NCBI GenBank assembly: GCA_035532555.1
Contig: DATKQS010000020.1
Coordinates: forward strand, 1 to 64,000
Direction of reading: 5' to 3'
Source: Thermoplasmata archaeon
GTDB taxonomy: Archaea; Thermoplasmatota; Thermoplasmata; Lutacidiplasmatales; UBA184
Length of the DNA: 64,000 nt
The translations under genes and the position numbers were made by a program. Shown piece after piece: positions 8,449-17,676 of the stretch. Positions within the stretch are counted from its first letter, which is position 1; every line of letters begins with the position of its first letter. The notes beneath the pieces were generated by a model, which searched no databases, was not told where the DNA came from, and saw only the letters and a list, made by a program, of their open reading frames with translations.

Positions 8449-9153
8449 GTGACCTGGCTGACAGCCCCAAGTCCCGGATTGCCTGTCAAGAGAGTCGCAA
8501 GGTGCAAGTATGGTTTCGGGTTGCCTGATCCTGTGGCTTACCCCGACTTCCCCCCACATGTGATTGTCGATGTCAGCAACGTAGCCTATGGTCATTCGAG
8601 CGGCCCTCCAGCCCAGTTGCGAAACGTCGAGACCGTCGTCGAGTCCCTCAGGGCTGCAAGGGTCGAGTTTGAACTGTTCGTCGACGCTTCAACCTTTCAC
8701 AAGATTGACGACCCGCGAGGACTCCGAGAGATCCTCAGAAGCCCGTCTGGAATCGACCTCATCAGGTTTGCAAGGACGCCCGCCGGGACCCAAGCCGACG
8801 AGACAATCATCAGTAGGGCAAGACTGGAACTCGAGGAGTATGGGCGACCGGTGTACATCCTTTCGGGAGACAAGCTCCGAGACCACCCCAGTGCCGAGGG
8901 TATACCCCGAATCACCTTCAGATTCGATCGAAGCGGAGGCGTAACTTTCAGTCCCCCGCTTACTAAACTGCTTTCCAGGAGAGATTACCTGAGGGTGTTT
9001 CCCAACCACATCCTGTCTGAGGGTGTGCCATGTCCCCACACCAACGTCGAGACATCGATCACGAATGCGGGCGAGATATCACCTATTTGCGTTGTATGCA
9101 GTCAAGTAGTCCCCGATTGGAAATTCCCGGCAGACGGGTCGGAGGAGGACTAG
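8449..9153 (+). CDS. NYN/PIN-like RNase domain protein with C-terminal Cys-His cluster
   Basis: The 234-residue product begins at GTG 8449; starts further in are possible. A NYN (Zc3h12a-like) fold is indicated by 'HVIVDVSNVAYG', 'FELFVDAST', 'TPAGTQADETIISRA' and 'VYILSGDKLRDH', which place several acidic metal-binding residues at strand ends as in PIN-like RNases. The C-terminus has 'CPH' and 'CVVC', a probable zinc-binding cluster that may help bind RNA. It follows the nucleotidyl cyclase gene on the same strand with a 411-bp gap, so co-transcription is uncertain. A role as RNA-cleaving effector in a defence module is inference. Confidence 0.7.
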   Translation: MTWLTAPSPGLPVKRVARCKYGFGLPDPVAYPDFPPHVIVDVSNVAYGHSSGPPAQLRNVETVVESLRAARVEFELFVDASTFHKIDDPRGLREILRSPSGIDLIRFARTPAGTQADETIISRARLELEEYGRPVYILSGDKLRDHPSAEGIPRITFRFDRSGGVTFSPPLTKLLSRRDYLRVFPNHILSEGVPCPHTNVETSITNAGEISPICVVCSQVVPDWKFPADGSEED

Positions 9154-9573
9154 TCGCTGCCCCTCGCCCTCACAGTAAACTTCCTGCTACGGGGCATCTG
9201 GTCAAACTCGATCTACGGAGTCCGACTTCTCCGGCAGCGATCGAAAATTCTCCCAGGGCTGCTCATGGAATGCGCCAGCCACTTGCCTACCGCGCTTTCC
9301 AAGGAGCGTGACTGAAGAGTTCGGAGCTTATCGACGGTGACTGCGGCGGCAGTTCCTACGGATTGTGAACCACCTCATCGAGCTGCATGGTCAACCTACA
9401 GATCCGGGTCCTGCCGTCCCAGAAGGCTATAGCAAGAAGTGCCGTATATCCTATGAGGTGGCTGAGGATTGTAGATGGCTCGGAGAGAACGGTGCGTACC
9501 TGCTCTCATACGCAACGACGCCGCTGACATCAAGTTCTGACCGAGGAAGCGACAGACCTGAAGGAGTAGTCAC
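9154..9573. other. Intergenic region, no gene supported
   Basis: About 420 bp. A frame starting near 9365 is open for 87 codons but overlaps the next gene and has no recognisable features, so it is not called. Just before the next ATG is 'GAAGGAG', a possible Shine-Dalgarno. Confidence 0.4.
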
Positions 9574-9954
9574 ATGGCCGCGAAGAAGCTCTCACCAGTA
9601 TCCGCGGAGTACGTCAGGGGCACGCTGATTCGAATCGCTACCAAAAAAGGAGAGGCGTTCAACAGGTACTTCCCTAACGCCTCGTCCGAAGGCGGGTACA
9701 TTGGTTACGAGCTAGTTGACGATCTCACTCATGACCAGGCAGAGTACCTCATCTATGAAATGGAAGAGGCCGTCAGCACGTTTTGGTTCAACGAGAACAA
9801 AGTCAAGAGCGGGTATAGAGGTCATGGCAGACCGGGTCTCGCTCCAGAGGATGAAGGGGCGATCCAGGCAGCCATCAAGGACCTACAGAGAAAGAGAAAG
9901 GGGATGGAGCGCGCTATTGGCGAGCTCCGCGAGCTCTACGACCTAGCGAATTAG
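9574..9954 (+). CDS. Hypothetical 126-residue protein
   Basis: The ATG at 9574 follows a GAAGGAG element by about 8 nt, so this start looks good and is probably read by a Shine-Dalgarno route. The product is soluble and charged, with two predicted helical stretches ('LTHDQAEYLIYEMEEAV' and a C-terminal 'RKRKGMERAIGELRELYDL' helix) and no known catalytic motif. I do not recognise the family. It lies between the NYN gene and the AAA ATPase gene in the defence-like island. Confidence 0.6.
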   Translation: MAAKKLSPVSAEYVRGTLIRIATKKGEAFNRYFPNASSEGGYIGYELVDDLTHDQAEYLIYEMEEAVSTFWFNENKVKSGYRGHGRPGLAPEDEGAIQAAIKDLQRKRKGMERAIGELRELYDLAN

Positions 9955-10264
9955 GCAATTCGAGATTTGGTCAAATCAGAGAGTTAGTAATGCTGACAAA
10001 TTACGGACCATAGCAAAGGTTCGGTTCAATGCTCGATGTAGGTAACTCCAATGGCTTTCCAGCTGATACTGGGGAGATCTGCCTGAGGATGACGGTGCGT
10101 TAGAGGGGGGGGCACGGCCTTTCGGACTTACCGAGCGAGTGTCTACTAAGCCATCAACAAGACCCGCCGCATGCGAGTCTTGAGGGGCATCTGGTTGCCA
10201 AACGAACGCGACAGGCGACGCGTTCTCCCTGCCCGGAGTCTTTCCGAGCCTCTGAAGGGACCGA
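9955..10264. other. Intergenic region upstream of the ATPase gene
   Basis: About 310 bp with no supported gene. It ends in the inverted-repeat operator candidate described separately. Confidence 0.4.
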
Positions 10265-10308
10265 CATCATGATGCGGTAGATTTAATGTGAACATGCGCA
10301 TCATGATG
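10265..10308 (+). promoter_or_regulatory. Candidate operator: 12-bp inverted repeat at the ATPase start
   Basis: CATCATGATGCG (10265-10276) and CGCATCATGATG (10297-10308) are exact inverted copies, centred 32 bp apart (about three helical turns). The second copy overlaps the first codons of the ATPase gene, and an AT-rich box (TAGATTTAATG) lies between them. The layout suggests autoregulation or a promoter-blocking repressor. Confidence 0.5.
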
Positions 10309-11772
10309 TTGCAGATGGCCGAGCAACCCGAGCGCCTTCTCGAGCTATTGTCGGACGCCAACCCCTGGTGGGAACAAGGGTCTGTACCCGATGCTCTCGC
10401 TCCGCCTTATCGACGACGCGACTTCTTCGTCATTCGGAACAAACTGCAGGACAAGCCCATCACAGCTCTAGCTGGTCCTCGCCAGGTCGGCAAGACCACG
10501 CTCATGTATCAGCTGATAAAGGACCTGCTTGCTCAGGGGACGGATCCCAAGCGAATCCTCTTCGTCAGCTTCGACCTTCCGGGCTTGGGTCTATACAGCC
10601 CGCAGCCCTTGAATGACGCCATTCGCGGGTTTGAGGAGCGGATCCTTCGCGAGCCTCTCCGAACCGCCGGTCAGCCGGTCTATGTATTCCTCGACGAGAT
10701 CACAAAGCTCCCCAACTGGCATCGTGATCTCAAAGGATGGTACGACTTTCACTTCCCCCTCCAGTTCCTCGTGTCATCTAGCTCCAATTCGGAACTCCAG
10801 TCCGGGGCGTCGGAGAGCCTGACTGGAAGAGTGACGATTCAGCTGCTCCTCACGTGGAAGTTTGTCGACGTGATGTCGCTTAGGACCGGAGATTACCGGG
10901 CGAACGACGAATATCTTCAAGCCCGATCCGAACTGGAAATTGCCCTGAGAAAGCGAGATGCCTCAGGTCTTTTCAAGCGGCTTAAGCGCATTAGGCCGCG
11001 CCCGACGCGGAGACGAATCGCCCTCAAGGCGGCTCTCGAATGGTATCTCCTGGTTGACGGCTATCCCGAGCTGATTCAATCGGATGACGCTGGGCGGTGC
11101 GCCCGTCGTCTCGACGACTACGTGAAGTTGACCCTCGCACACGATTTGTACCGATTTCACCGGATTCGATCGAGCACACGTGTCCTTGAGGACCTACTGA
11201 GTCTCATCGCCGGTCAGAGCGGTGGGTTGGCGAATCACCGGAAGCTTTCCGAGCCACTTGGCCTGGATGAAAGGACGTTGTCGGAATATCTCGACTATCT
11301 CGAGGGTGCATTCATGATTTCTAGAGCCTACTTCTACTCTCGAAGGCGGGACACTCGCCTTCGGAAGCAACGAAAGATTTACATTCCCAACCCCGGGCTC
11401 CTCAACGTACTTCGAGGCCGGGTCGATGCGTCGATGTTTACGAATTCCATCGAGATGGGTCAGCTCGTGGAATCGGTTGTCCACGGCTATGCAAAGAGAC
11501 TTGCATTCAATCTATCGCCGGGCCCCTTACCCCCGGTCTACTATTGGCGCGACAGACACGATCATGAGGTGGATGTGCTGATCGAGTACCAAGGAGAGCC
11601 CCTCCCCATTGAGGTAAAGTATCGAACCGACCCGAAACGAGACCTCGAAGGAATGCACCATTTCATCGAGGAAAAGCGGCCCCCCTTCGGGGTGGTCGTC
11701 ACTCGTGATCTGCTGGAGTACGAACCCCCGATTCTATTTGTTCCGTTGGTTGACTTCTTGATGCTCGCGTAG
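10288..11772 (+). CDS. AAA ATPase with DUF4143 and C-terminal nuclease-like motif
   Basis: The GTG at 10288 is the first start; in-frame ATGs at 10294, 10303 and 10306 are equally possible. The 494-residue protein has a Walker A 'GPRQVGKTTLMYQL' near residue 60 and a Walker B 'VYVFLDEITKL' near 135. A DUF4143 region follows ('LTLAHDLYRFHRI', 'EPLGLDERTLSEYLDYLE'), with 'EVDVLIEY' then 'PIEVKYR' near the end, the restriction-endonuclease-like motif typical of this family. Family members are common in archaea, often solitary and mobile, with unclear function. It is the last gene of the island. A perfect inverted repeat at its start suggests tight control. Confidence 0.8.
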   Translation: MNMRIMMLQMAEQPERLLELLSDANPWWEQGSVPDALAPPYRRRDFFVIRNKLQDKPITALAGPRQVGKTTLMYQLIKDLLAQGTDPKRILFVSFDLPGLGLYSPQPLNDAIRGFEERILREPLRTAGQPVYVFLDEITKLPNWHRDLKGWYDFHFPLQFLVSSSSNSELQSGASESLTGRVTIQLLLTWKFVDVMSLRTGDYRANDEYLQARSELEIALRKRDASGLFKRLKRIRPRPTRRRIALKAALEWYLLVDGYPELIQSDDAGRCARRLDDYVKLTLAHDLYRFHRIRSSTRVLEDLLSLIAGQSGGLANHRKLSEPLGLDERTLSEYLDYLEGAFMISRAYFYSRRRDTRLRKQRKIYIPNPGLLNVLRGRVDASMFTNSIEMGQLVESVVHGYAKRLAFNLSPGPLPPVYYWRDRHDHEVDVLIEYQGEPLPIEVKYRTDPKRDLEGMHHFIEEKRPPFGVVVTRDLLEYEPPILFVPLVDFLMLA

Positions 11773-12435
11773 CCGTGACCAAACACTGAGGGAGTTATCG
11801 CTCCCGCGAAGTCAGGAGCGTGTCGCGCTACGTGAATGGGTGTACAGATAGACCGTTCGGTTGCGCGTAACCAGCGGTAACCAGGGAGTTTCCGCGTGCG
11901 TTACGCGGCCGGATCGGAGGTAGGAATGTGGACCATCAGCGATGATGCCTAGCGACGGTCCGCTTCGAGATACGTAACTTACGGACCATGGGATCGCCCG
12001 TGACCCGCCCCCGAGGCATCAACGGGCCCGGTCTCGCGAACAGAGACGCCCGGGACGGAGTCGAGGATCGGGATTCGTGGTCTCCCCGCTTGGATAACTG
12101 CTCGGGGGCGACGCCTCGCGGATGGGAGGCTGGTCGATTCGGAATCCCGTGAGGGGAGCCAGAGCATACTGCGCTCATTACCCGATGAGACTCATCCTCA
12201 GGAGGACCACAAAACGCGTGTCAGAAACTCGATAGACTTGGTCGACGGGAAGGCCCTTACCCCGACGGACTCAACGTTTGCAGCCTTCCTTCAGTCCACA
12301 GGGGATTCGGGACCTTGCTGTGAGGCATGAGAAGAGCACTCCTCTCGGATGTTCAAAACGGGTGGGTTTCGGTCGCCTCACCGAGTAGGCGCGCCTGAAG
12401 CCCTCCCTTGGGAGCTAGCGTAGCCTTACTCCGGC
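11773..12435. other. Intergenic region, about 660 bp, no gene supported
   Basis: No frame on either strand has a recognisable product or promoter. This gap separates the defence-like island from the metabolic genes that follow. Confidence 0.45.
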
Positions 12436-13686
12436 TCAACGGAGTGAACGTTTCCATGCCCCAGGAACCCGGGAGGTGTAGGTCACTTTGCTCGCTCCGA
12501 GAAAAGTGGCGAAGCGGGTGATCGTCTCTCCGACCTGGGAGGCGACCTCCCGGTCGCGGGGCGCATCAGGTTCAGCATGGACCGCATTGACAAGGAGTTC
12601 CCCACGCGCTCTGTCGAGCCGCGGGTCAATTCGGCCGATGAGTCTCTCCCCCCAGAGGATGGGAAGCACGTAGGTCCCGTACTTTCGCTTCTCCTGAGGC
12701 AGGAACTGCTCGCGGACGTAGTCGAAGCCGAACAACCTACTCGTTCTGGGTGTGCTGCAGATCAGGTTGTCGAACGGGGGAAGCAAGGACATGCGAGGAC
12801 GCCAGGCTGCACTACCCATCGATTCGAGGAGGGGAACGTCCCGATCGTGGATGTAGCGCTCGTCCCTCGTACTCAACCCCGCAACGGTTACTCGATGTAT
12901 CGTGGATTCGTCCTGAAGGCGTTGCAACGTCGCTCTCAGGTTCTGATATCGGCCGCGGACGAAGTAGTAATGGATCTCAGAGGGGGTGGCGGCACCCAGG
13001 GCTCGGATGGCCCTCTGAGCGGCCTCGCGCTCGAATGCCTCGTCCGACAATTCAGTTCGGTCCACCCAACGAGGGAGGAACGGCTCGGAAAGGCCCCAGA
13101 CATTCTGGTTTCCCCGGTGGCCGACCACCATCACCTTTCCGCTCATCAACAGGTGGAATAGCATGAGAGAGACATCGGTCCCGAAGGTCCATTGGCCCCC
13201 ACTCCACTTTCTTCGAGGAGTGTCCTTGAAGCCACTCAGTTGCAGCGGTCCCTTCCTGAGCTCATTCAGCACCTTCTTGCGGAGTTCTGAATGCTCGGCG
13301 AGGAATCTCTTGGCCTGTGCCCTCGGCGTCTCCCAGGAGCTGGACAGGGATTGGGGATATCTGCTCATGAGCGAGTAGTAGAGGGGATAGTCTTCGGTCA
13401 GGACGATAGACGCGACCGGCGTCCAGTGCTGGAAGAGCTTCTTCTCCTTCCACAGGAGTCGATCCAAATCCGATGGCCGGAAATCGCCGAGCCTGCACCA
13501 GAGCGAGATGAGGTGGGACGGCGCGACGATGCTAATCGGGTCCCATTGAACGTAGGCGAGGTCCCGAATCACGGAAAGGATCGCGCTAGGCGTAGGTCGC
13601 GGGATCAATTTCCCGGCAAGGTGCTGCTTCGTGACGGCCAAGCGCCGGAGGGACTTCAGTGAGGTAGTGAGGCGCTCTCGGCTCAT
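12436..13686 (-). CDS. HTH_42 family protein, YcaQ/AlkX-type DNA glycosylase-like
   Basis: This 416-residue protein is close in length to YcaQ (about 410), which removes crosslinked or alkylated bases. Near residue 48 'LAYVQWDPISIV' supplies the Gln-x-Asp motif (Q-W-D) used as catalytic pair in YcaQ. 'RLLWKEKKLFQHWTPVASIV' and 'SLLPPFDNLI' near residue 300 are further family hallmarks. These proteins fold as three winged helices. It is transcribed alone on the minus strand. Repair of alkylation or interstrand crosslinks is the expected role from the family. It has not been shown for archaeal members that I can name. Confidence 0.75.
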   Translation of the reverse strand: MSRERLTTSLKSLRRLAVTKQHLAGKLIPRPTPSAILSVIRDLAYVQWDPISIVAPSHLISLWCRLGDFRPSDLDRLLWKEKKLFQHWTPVASIVLTEDYPLYYSLMSRYPQSLSSSWETPRAQAKRFLAEHSELRKKVLNELRKGPLQLSGFKDTPRRKWSGGQWTFGTDVSLMLFHLLMSGKVMVVGHRGNQNVWGLSEPFLPRWVDRTELSDEAFEREAAQRAIRALGAATPSEIHYYFVRGRYQNLRATLQRLQDESTIHRVTVAGLSTRDERYIHDRDVPLLESMGSAAWRPRMSLLPPFDNLICSTPRTSRLFGFDYVREQFLPQEKRKYGTYVLPILWGERLIGRIDPRLDRARGELLVNAVHAEPDAPRDREVASQVGETITRFATFLGASKVTYTSRVPGAWKRSLR

Positions 13687-13903
13687 CGTAGCCTGACTCC
13701 CAGAGGGAGCTCAGCAGTAGGGATACAACTTTCGAGTAGGTCCCCTTGCGGCTCGAGGTAAATGCCGGACTGTGCCTGGCAACCGTTAGTCGGGGCGAAT
13801 GTCGCCGGGAGGTGCCCGGAGCCATAGGTTCGCTATCTCTGCGCGCGCCGGACGGGTGGGGATCTGCCCGGAATCGCCGGCTTCTATGGCCCGCGGCAGT
13901 GCC

Positions 13904-14293
13904 CTAGCCGGGCGGGACAAAGAATTCGATCCAGATGCCGTTCGGATCTTGGATGTACGCCCATCGGTGTTCCGGGTCTTGCATCTCGAGAACAGCGGGG
14001 TACCCGGCCTTCTTGGCCTCCTCGAGCACGCCGTCCAGATCTTTCACCTCGAAACCGAGGTGGTCTAGCCCCTCCCCAACCTCATACCTCGTGTCGAACC
14101 GGTTTCCCGGCGGATAGTAGTTCAGCTCTAGCTGATGGCCGCCCGGCTCCCTCATGAGAATCACGACATTGCCCTTCGTGGAGTGCTGCGTAAACCGCGC
14201 CACCTCCATCATCCCCAGGACGCTCGTGTAGAACTTGACCGACTCCTCCAGGTCCTTCACCCGGATGCCCGTGTACCCAAACTTCACGTCCAT
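13904..14293 (-). CDS. VOC (glyoxalase I-like) family protein lacking the first metal-ligand His
   Basis: The 129-residue protein has two beta-alpha-beta-beta-beta modules. 'YTGIRVKDLEESVKFYTSVL' opens the first and 'LDHLGFEVKDL' the second. Metal ligands of glyoxalase I can be placed at Glu in 'HQLELNYY', His in 'LDHLGF' and Glu in 'IWIEFF'. The first ligand, normally His in the opening strand, is replaced (Tyr/Thr in 'GYTGIRV'). The protein may therefore bind metal differently or have another substrate. Lactoylglutathione lyase activity should not be assumed. Confidence 0.8.
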   Translation of the reverse strand: MDVKFGYTGIRVKDLEESVKFYTSVLGMMEVARFTQHSTKGNVVILMREPGGHQLELNYYPPGNRFDTRYEVGEGLDHLGFEVKDLDGVLEEAKKAGYPAVLEMQDPEHRWAYIQDPNGIWIEFFVPPG

Positions 14294-14628
14294 GTCGATG
14301 GCCCACTTCGTAGGTCCACAGGGGGTAAAGAAGCTATTCGGGACTGACTCGGCAGCATTCAGCCAGACGGGTACAGTAGCCGCTCAACCACGCCAGGCGG
14401 AACGAGACGAAAGATCCAAGGTGCGCGTCGCCCACCCAGGGCTCCACACAGCTCGAAACTCGGTAACCGGACCCTTTCGGGCCGGCGTTCATCGTGTTCG
14501 TTTGCCACGCCAGCAACGGGTACTTTCCTCCACTAAATACGGAATCGGACTCCCACGAAGACGCACTCTCGGCGGTTGCTCATCCAAGTATATACGCCGA
14601 CCCCAAGTTACCAGAGGCAGGCCGGATA
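14294..14628. other. Promoter region between VOC gene and surface-protein gene
   Basis: About 335 bp. The surface-protein frame is open back to 14494, but the TATA box at 14589-14594 lies within it, so this part is probably not translated. Confidence 0.5.
14589..14594 (+). promoter_or_regulatory. TATA box for the large surface protein
   Basis: TATATA lies about 37 nt before the ATG at 14629, predicting a leader of about 12 nt. It supports the internal ATG over the earlier in-frame start. Confidence 0.6.
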
Positions 14629-17559
14629 ATGTGGGGCCGACGTCGAAGCATCGAGGGTGCGACGATCTCCTTGCTCCTCGGCCTATCGATCTTGACCCCA
14701 ATGGTTCTCGTCATGGGCTCGGGCCCTATTGCGGACCGTTCGGTTCAGGGTGGGATCGGGAATCCCTGGGACTCCGGCCCTTCCGCGGTCGGTAACGCGG
14801 CGGCCGGAGCCGGCATCACCTCTGGCGGACCGGTGACCTCCTCGGACCCCGCGGGTGTGATTTCAACGATCAATGTCGGCACCGATCCGGGACTCGCCGC
14901 TTACGACAGTGGGAACGGCTACGTCTATCTCGCGAACACCGGATCCCACAACATGAGCTTGATCAACGCGCTGAAACTGCAGGCCACGGTGAGTGTCGGA
15001 GAGTCTCCTGAGTTCCCGACGTACGATAGCACGGACGGTTGGATCTATGTATCTGACGTTGACTACCACACAATCGAAGCACTGATTGGAACGACGGTGG
15101 AGTTTCTGATCACCGTCGGCGCGAATCCCCAGGTCTCTGCTTACGACTCCGGAAACGGGGACGTTTATGTCCCAAATCAAGGTTCGAACAACGTCAGCGT
15201 GGTCAGTGGGAGGACGGTCTTGGCTACCGTCAACGTGGGTACGAGTCCCTCCTTCGCCACATACGACAGCAAGAACGGGTACGTCTACGTGGGAAACAGC
15301 GGCGCCAGCAACGTCAGCATTCTGAACGGAACTACCCTGGTCGGCACGGTCAACGTCGGTTCCAACCCGTCGTACGCGACTTACGATGGCGGAAACGGTG
15401 ACGTCTACGTTTCGAACGTTTTTTCGAATAATGTGAGCGTGATCAACGGGACGACGCTGGTGGGCACGGTTAGCCTCGGCAGCACTCCGGAATCCGGCGC
15501 GTACGACGCTCGGAACGGGTTCGTCTACGTGCCGAACGTCAACCCGTACTCCGACTCAAACTACGTGAGCGTGATCAGCGGGACGACGCTGGTGAGCATG
15601 GTCAGCGTCGGCAGCATCCCGGAATTCGCTGCGTACGACAGCGGCAATGGCGACGTCTACGTGCCGAACGCCGGCTCGAACAGCGTGAGCGTGATTAGCG
15701 GCACGTCGGTGATAGCCACGATCACCGTCGGTTCCGACCCAGTCTTCGCGACTTATGACAGCGGGAACGGATATGTCTACGTGACGAACCAAGGTTCGGG
15801 CAGCGTGAGCGTGATTTCGGGCAACGTGAGCGGGATTGGAGCTGCTTCTACGGTAGTCTTCACGGAGACCGGAATCCCCTCGGGGACATCGTGGTCGGTG
15901 TCGTTGAACGGAAGTCAAGAGAGCTCGACGGGGTCGGCGATCGCGTTCACGGAGGTTAACGGAACGTACTCGTATTCGGTCGGAGACGTACCGGGTTGGC
16001 ATCAGAGCACGCTTCCGTACAACGGACGGGTGGCGGTAAGGGGGTCGACCGTGATCGAGCCGACGTTAGCGTTCACCCAACTGACGTATTCCGTCACGTT
16101 TACGGAGACACCCCTTCCGTCGGGGACGAATTGGTCGGTGACCATGGGAGGGACCCCACAGGCGTCTACCACATCAACGATCACGTTCACGGACCAGAAC
16201 GGGACGTACGGCTACACGGTAGCCTCGGTCTCAGGGTACACCAGCTCGCCCTCGTCCGGGTCGGTGACGGTGGCCGGTGAGGCAAAGACGGTCACCGTGA
16301 CGTTCAACGCACTTGCGCCGGGCACGTTCGCCGTCACGTTCACCGAGACGGGCCTCCCATCGGGCACCGACTGGTTGGTATCGTTGAATGGTACGATGGA
16401 GAGCTCCACGGTCTCCTACATCGACTTCGCCGAAATGAACGGGACATATTCGTACATCATCGGGGCGGTCCCAGGCTCGGTCGCATCCCCTTCGGCGGGG
16501 AATGTGACGGTGAATGGGGAATCGATCAGCATCTCGTTGGTCTGGACCTTGCTGGCCTCAATCACCTACAACGTCACCTTCACCGAGACGGGTCTAGGAT
16601 TGAGCGCGGAGTGGTCGGTGAGTATCGATTCCACTAGCTATTCGGCTTCTCAGACCGGGGACACCGGACCGAATTTTGCCTTTGACTCCTCCATCGTGTT
16701 CCAGGGCGTGCCCGATGGGAGTTACAACCTCTCGGTGGCTGCCCCTGACTACAGCGCCACCCCATCCTCGGGCGTGGTCACCGTGGACGGATCGAACACT
16801 TCCATCTTCATCACCTTCACCGTAGCGGGTATGGACCTGGTCAGTTTCTCGGAGACCGGCCTCGCCGACGGAACCGCCTGGTCGGTGACCTTGGTGGGAG
16901 TGGGGATCGTGCAATCGACGTCAGCCACGATTGCGTTCACCGATCTAACGCAAGGAACCTATGCCTACACGGTAGGAGCGATCCCCGGGTGGACCACCGC
17001 AAGTTATTCCGGGTCCGTGACGGTGACCGGGGTGGCGCCGAGCGTATCGGTTCCGTGGACCCCGTTTACCTACTCTGTGACGATTGAGGAGACTGGGATA
17101 TCGGCCGGGACGTTGTGGACGAGCCAGGTGTCGGAGGTAGTCCTCCCGCCGCAGACCGTCGGGTCGACGTCTATAGGAGTAAACCGGGTTGCGATCGCGA
17201 GAGGGCCGACAGCACACGACGGCTTCGCGCCCGTGAAGATGAGTTGGTCTGCGAACTCGACAGGGCCAACGGCCGTCTATCAGCTCCCGAATGGGACGTA
17301 TTCGTACGTGATCGCGGCATCCGGGTATCAGACGACGACACCGACGCCGTTCACGGTGAATGGGCAATCGGAAACGCTGCCACCGGTGTCGGTCTCTCTG
17401 AGCTCCCCGTCGGTTGGGTTGTCGCTTTGGGTCTATGTGATCATCGTGGTCGTGATTGCGGCGGTCGTTGTTGGCGTCGGAATCGGTCTGATGCGACACC
17501 GCCGGCCGCCCGCTCTGGCTGTTTCACGTCCTCCCCCGAAGCCGCCTACGAATCCCTAG
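14629..17559 (+). CDS. Large membrane-anchored surface protein: YVTN-type beta-propeller plus repeated Ig-like 'ETGLPSGT' modules
   Basis: From ATG 14629 the product has 976 residues. It opens with a signal peptide ('MWGRRRSIEGATISLLLGLS' onward). Eight ~40-residue repeats with the core 'YDSGNGYVYV' follow, the pattern of YVTN/SMP-30-like propeller blades. Six ~90-residue modules come next, each opening like 'TFTETGLPSGTDWLVSLNG'. A single C-terminal transmembrane helix ('VYVIIVVVIAAVVVGVGIG') and a short basic, proline-rich cytoplasmic tail close it. Many N-x-S/T sequons suggest heavy N-glycosylation. A role in S-layer, adhesion or surface display is inferred from architecture. The smaller protein downstream shares the modules. 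Confidence 0.85.
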   Translation: MWGRRRSIEGATISLLLGLSILTPMVLVMGSGPIADRSVQGGIGNPWDSGPSAVGNAAAGAGITSGGPVTSSDPAGVISTINVGTDPGLAAYDSGNGYVYLANTGSHNMSLINALKLQATVSVGESPEFPTYDSTDGWIYVSDVDYHTIEALIGTTVEFLITVGANPQVSAYDSGNGDVYVPNQGSNNVSVVSGRTVLATVNVGTSPSFATYDSKNGYVYVGNSGASNVSILNGTTLVGTVNVGSNPSYATYDGGNGDVYVSNVFSNNVSVINGTTLVGTVSLGSTPESGAYDARNGFVYVPNVNPYSDSNYVSVISGTTLVSMVSVGSIPEFAAYDSGNGDVYVPNAGSNSVSVISGTSVIATITVGSDPVFATYDSGNGYVYVTNQGSGSVSVISGNVSGIGAASTVVFTETGIPSGTSWSVSLNGSQESSTGSAIAFTEVNGTYSYSVGDVPGWHQSTLPYNGRVAVRGSTVIEPTLAFTQLTYSVTFTETPLPSGTNWSVTMGGTPQASTTSTITFTDQNGTYGYTVASVSGYTSSPSSGSVTVAGEAKTVTVTFNALAPGTFAVTFTETGLPSGTDWLVSLNGTMESSTVSYIDFAEMNGTYSYIIGAVPGSVASPSAGNVTVNGESISISLVWTLLASITYNVTFTETGLGLSAEWSVSIDSTSYSASQTGDTGPNFAFDSSIVFQGVPDGSYNLSVAAPDYSATPSSGVVTVDGSNTSIFITFTVAGMDLVSFSETGLADGTAWSVTLVGVGIVQSTSATIAFTDLTQGTYAYTVGAIPGWTTASYSGSVTVTGVAPSVSVPWTPFTYSVTIEETGISAGTLWTSQVSEVVLPPQTVGSTSIGVNRVAIARGPTAHDGFAPVKMSWSANSTGPTAVYQLPNGTYSYVIAASGYQTTTPTPFTVNGQSETLPPVSVSLSSPSVGLSLWVYVIIVVVIAAVVVGVGIGLMRHRRPPALAVSRPPPKPPTNP

Positions 17560-17676
17560 CTCGCGGATACGCCAAAGTAGATACGCGGTTTGTCGTTTTT
17601 GACGTAGGTCACTCGCGTCAAAGAGAGCCTGCAGGGCCAATTCGCACTAGCGTGGGATGGCGGGGAGTAGAATGCG

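Noticed and set aside
10001-11989. 11-bp direct repeat TTACGGACCAT at 10001-10011 and 11979-11989 flanking the ATPase gene
   Set aside because: An 11-mer match in about 2 kb of searched sequence is roughly what chance allows, and no other mobile-element feature is present.
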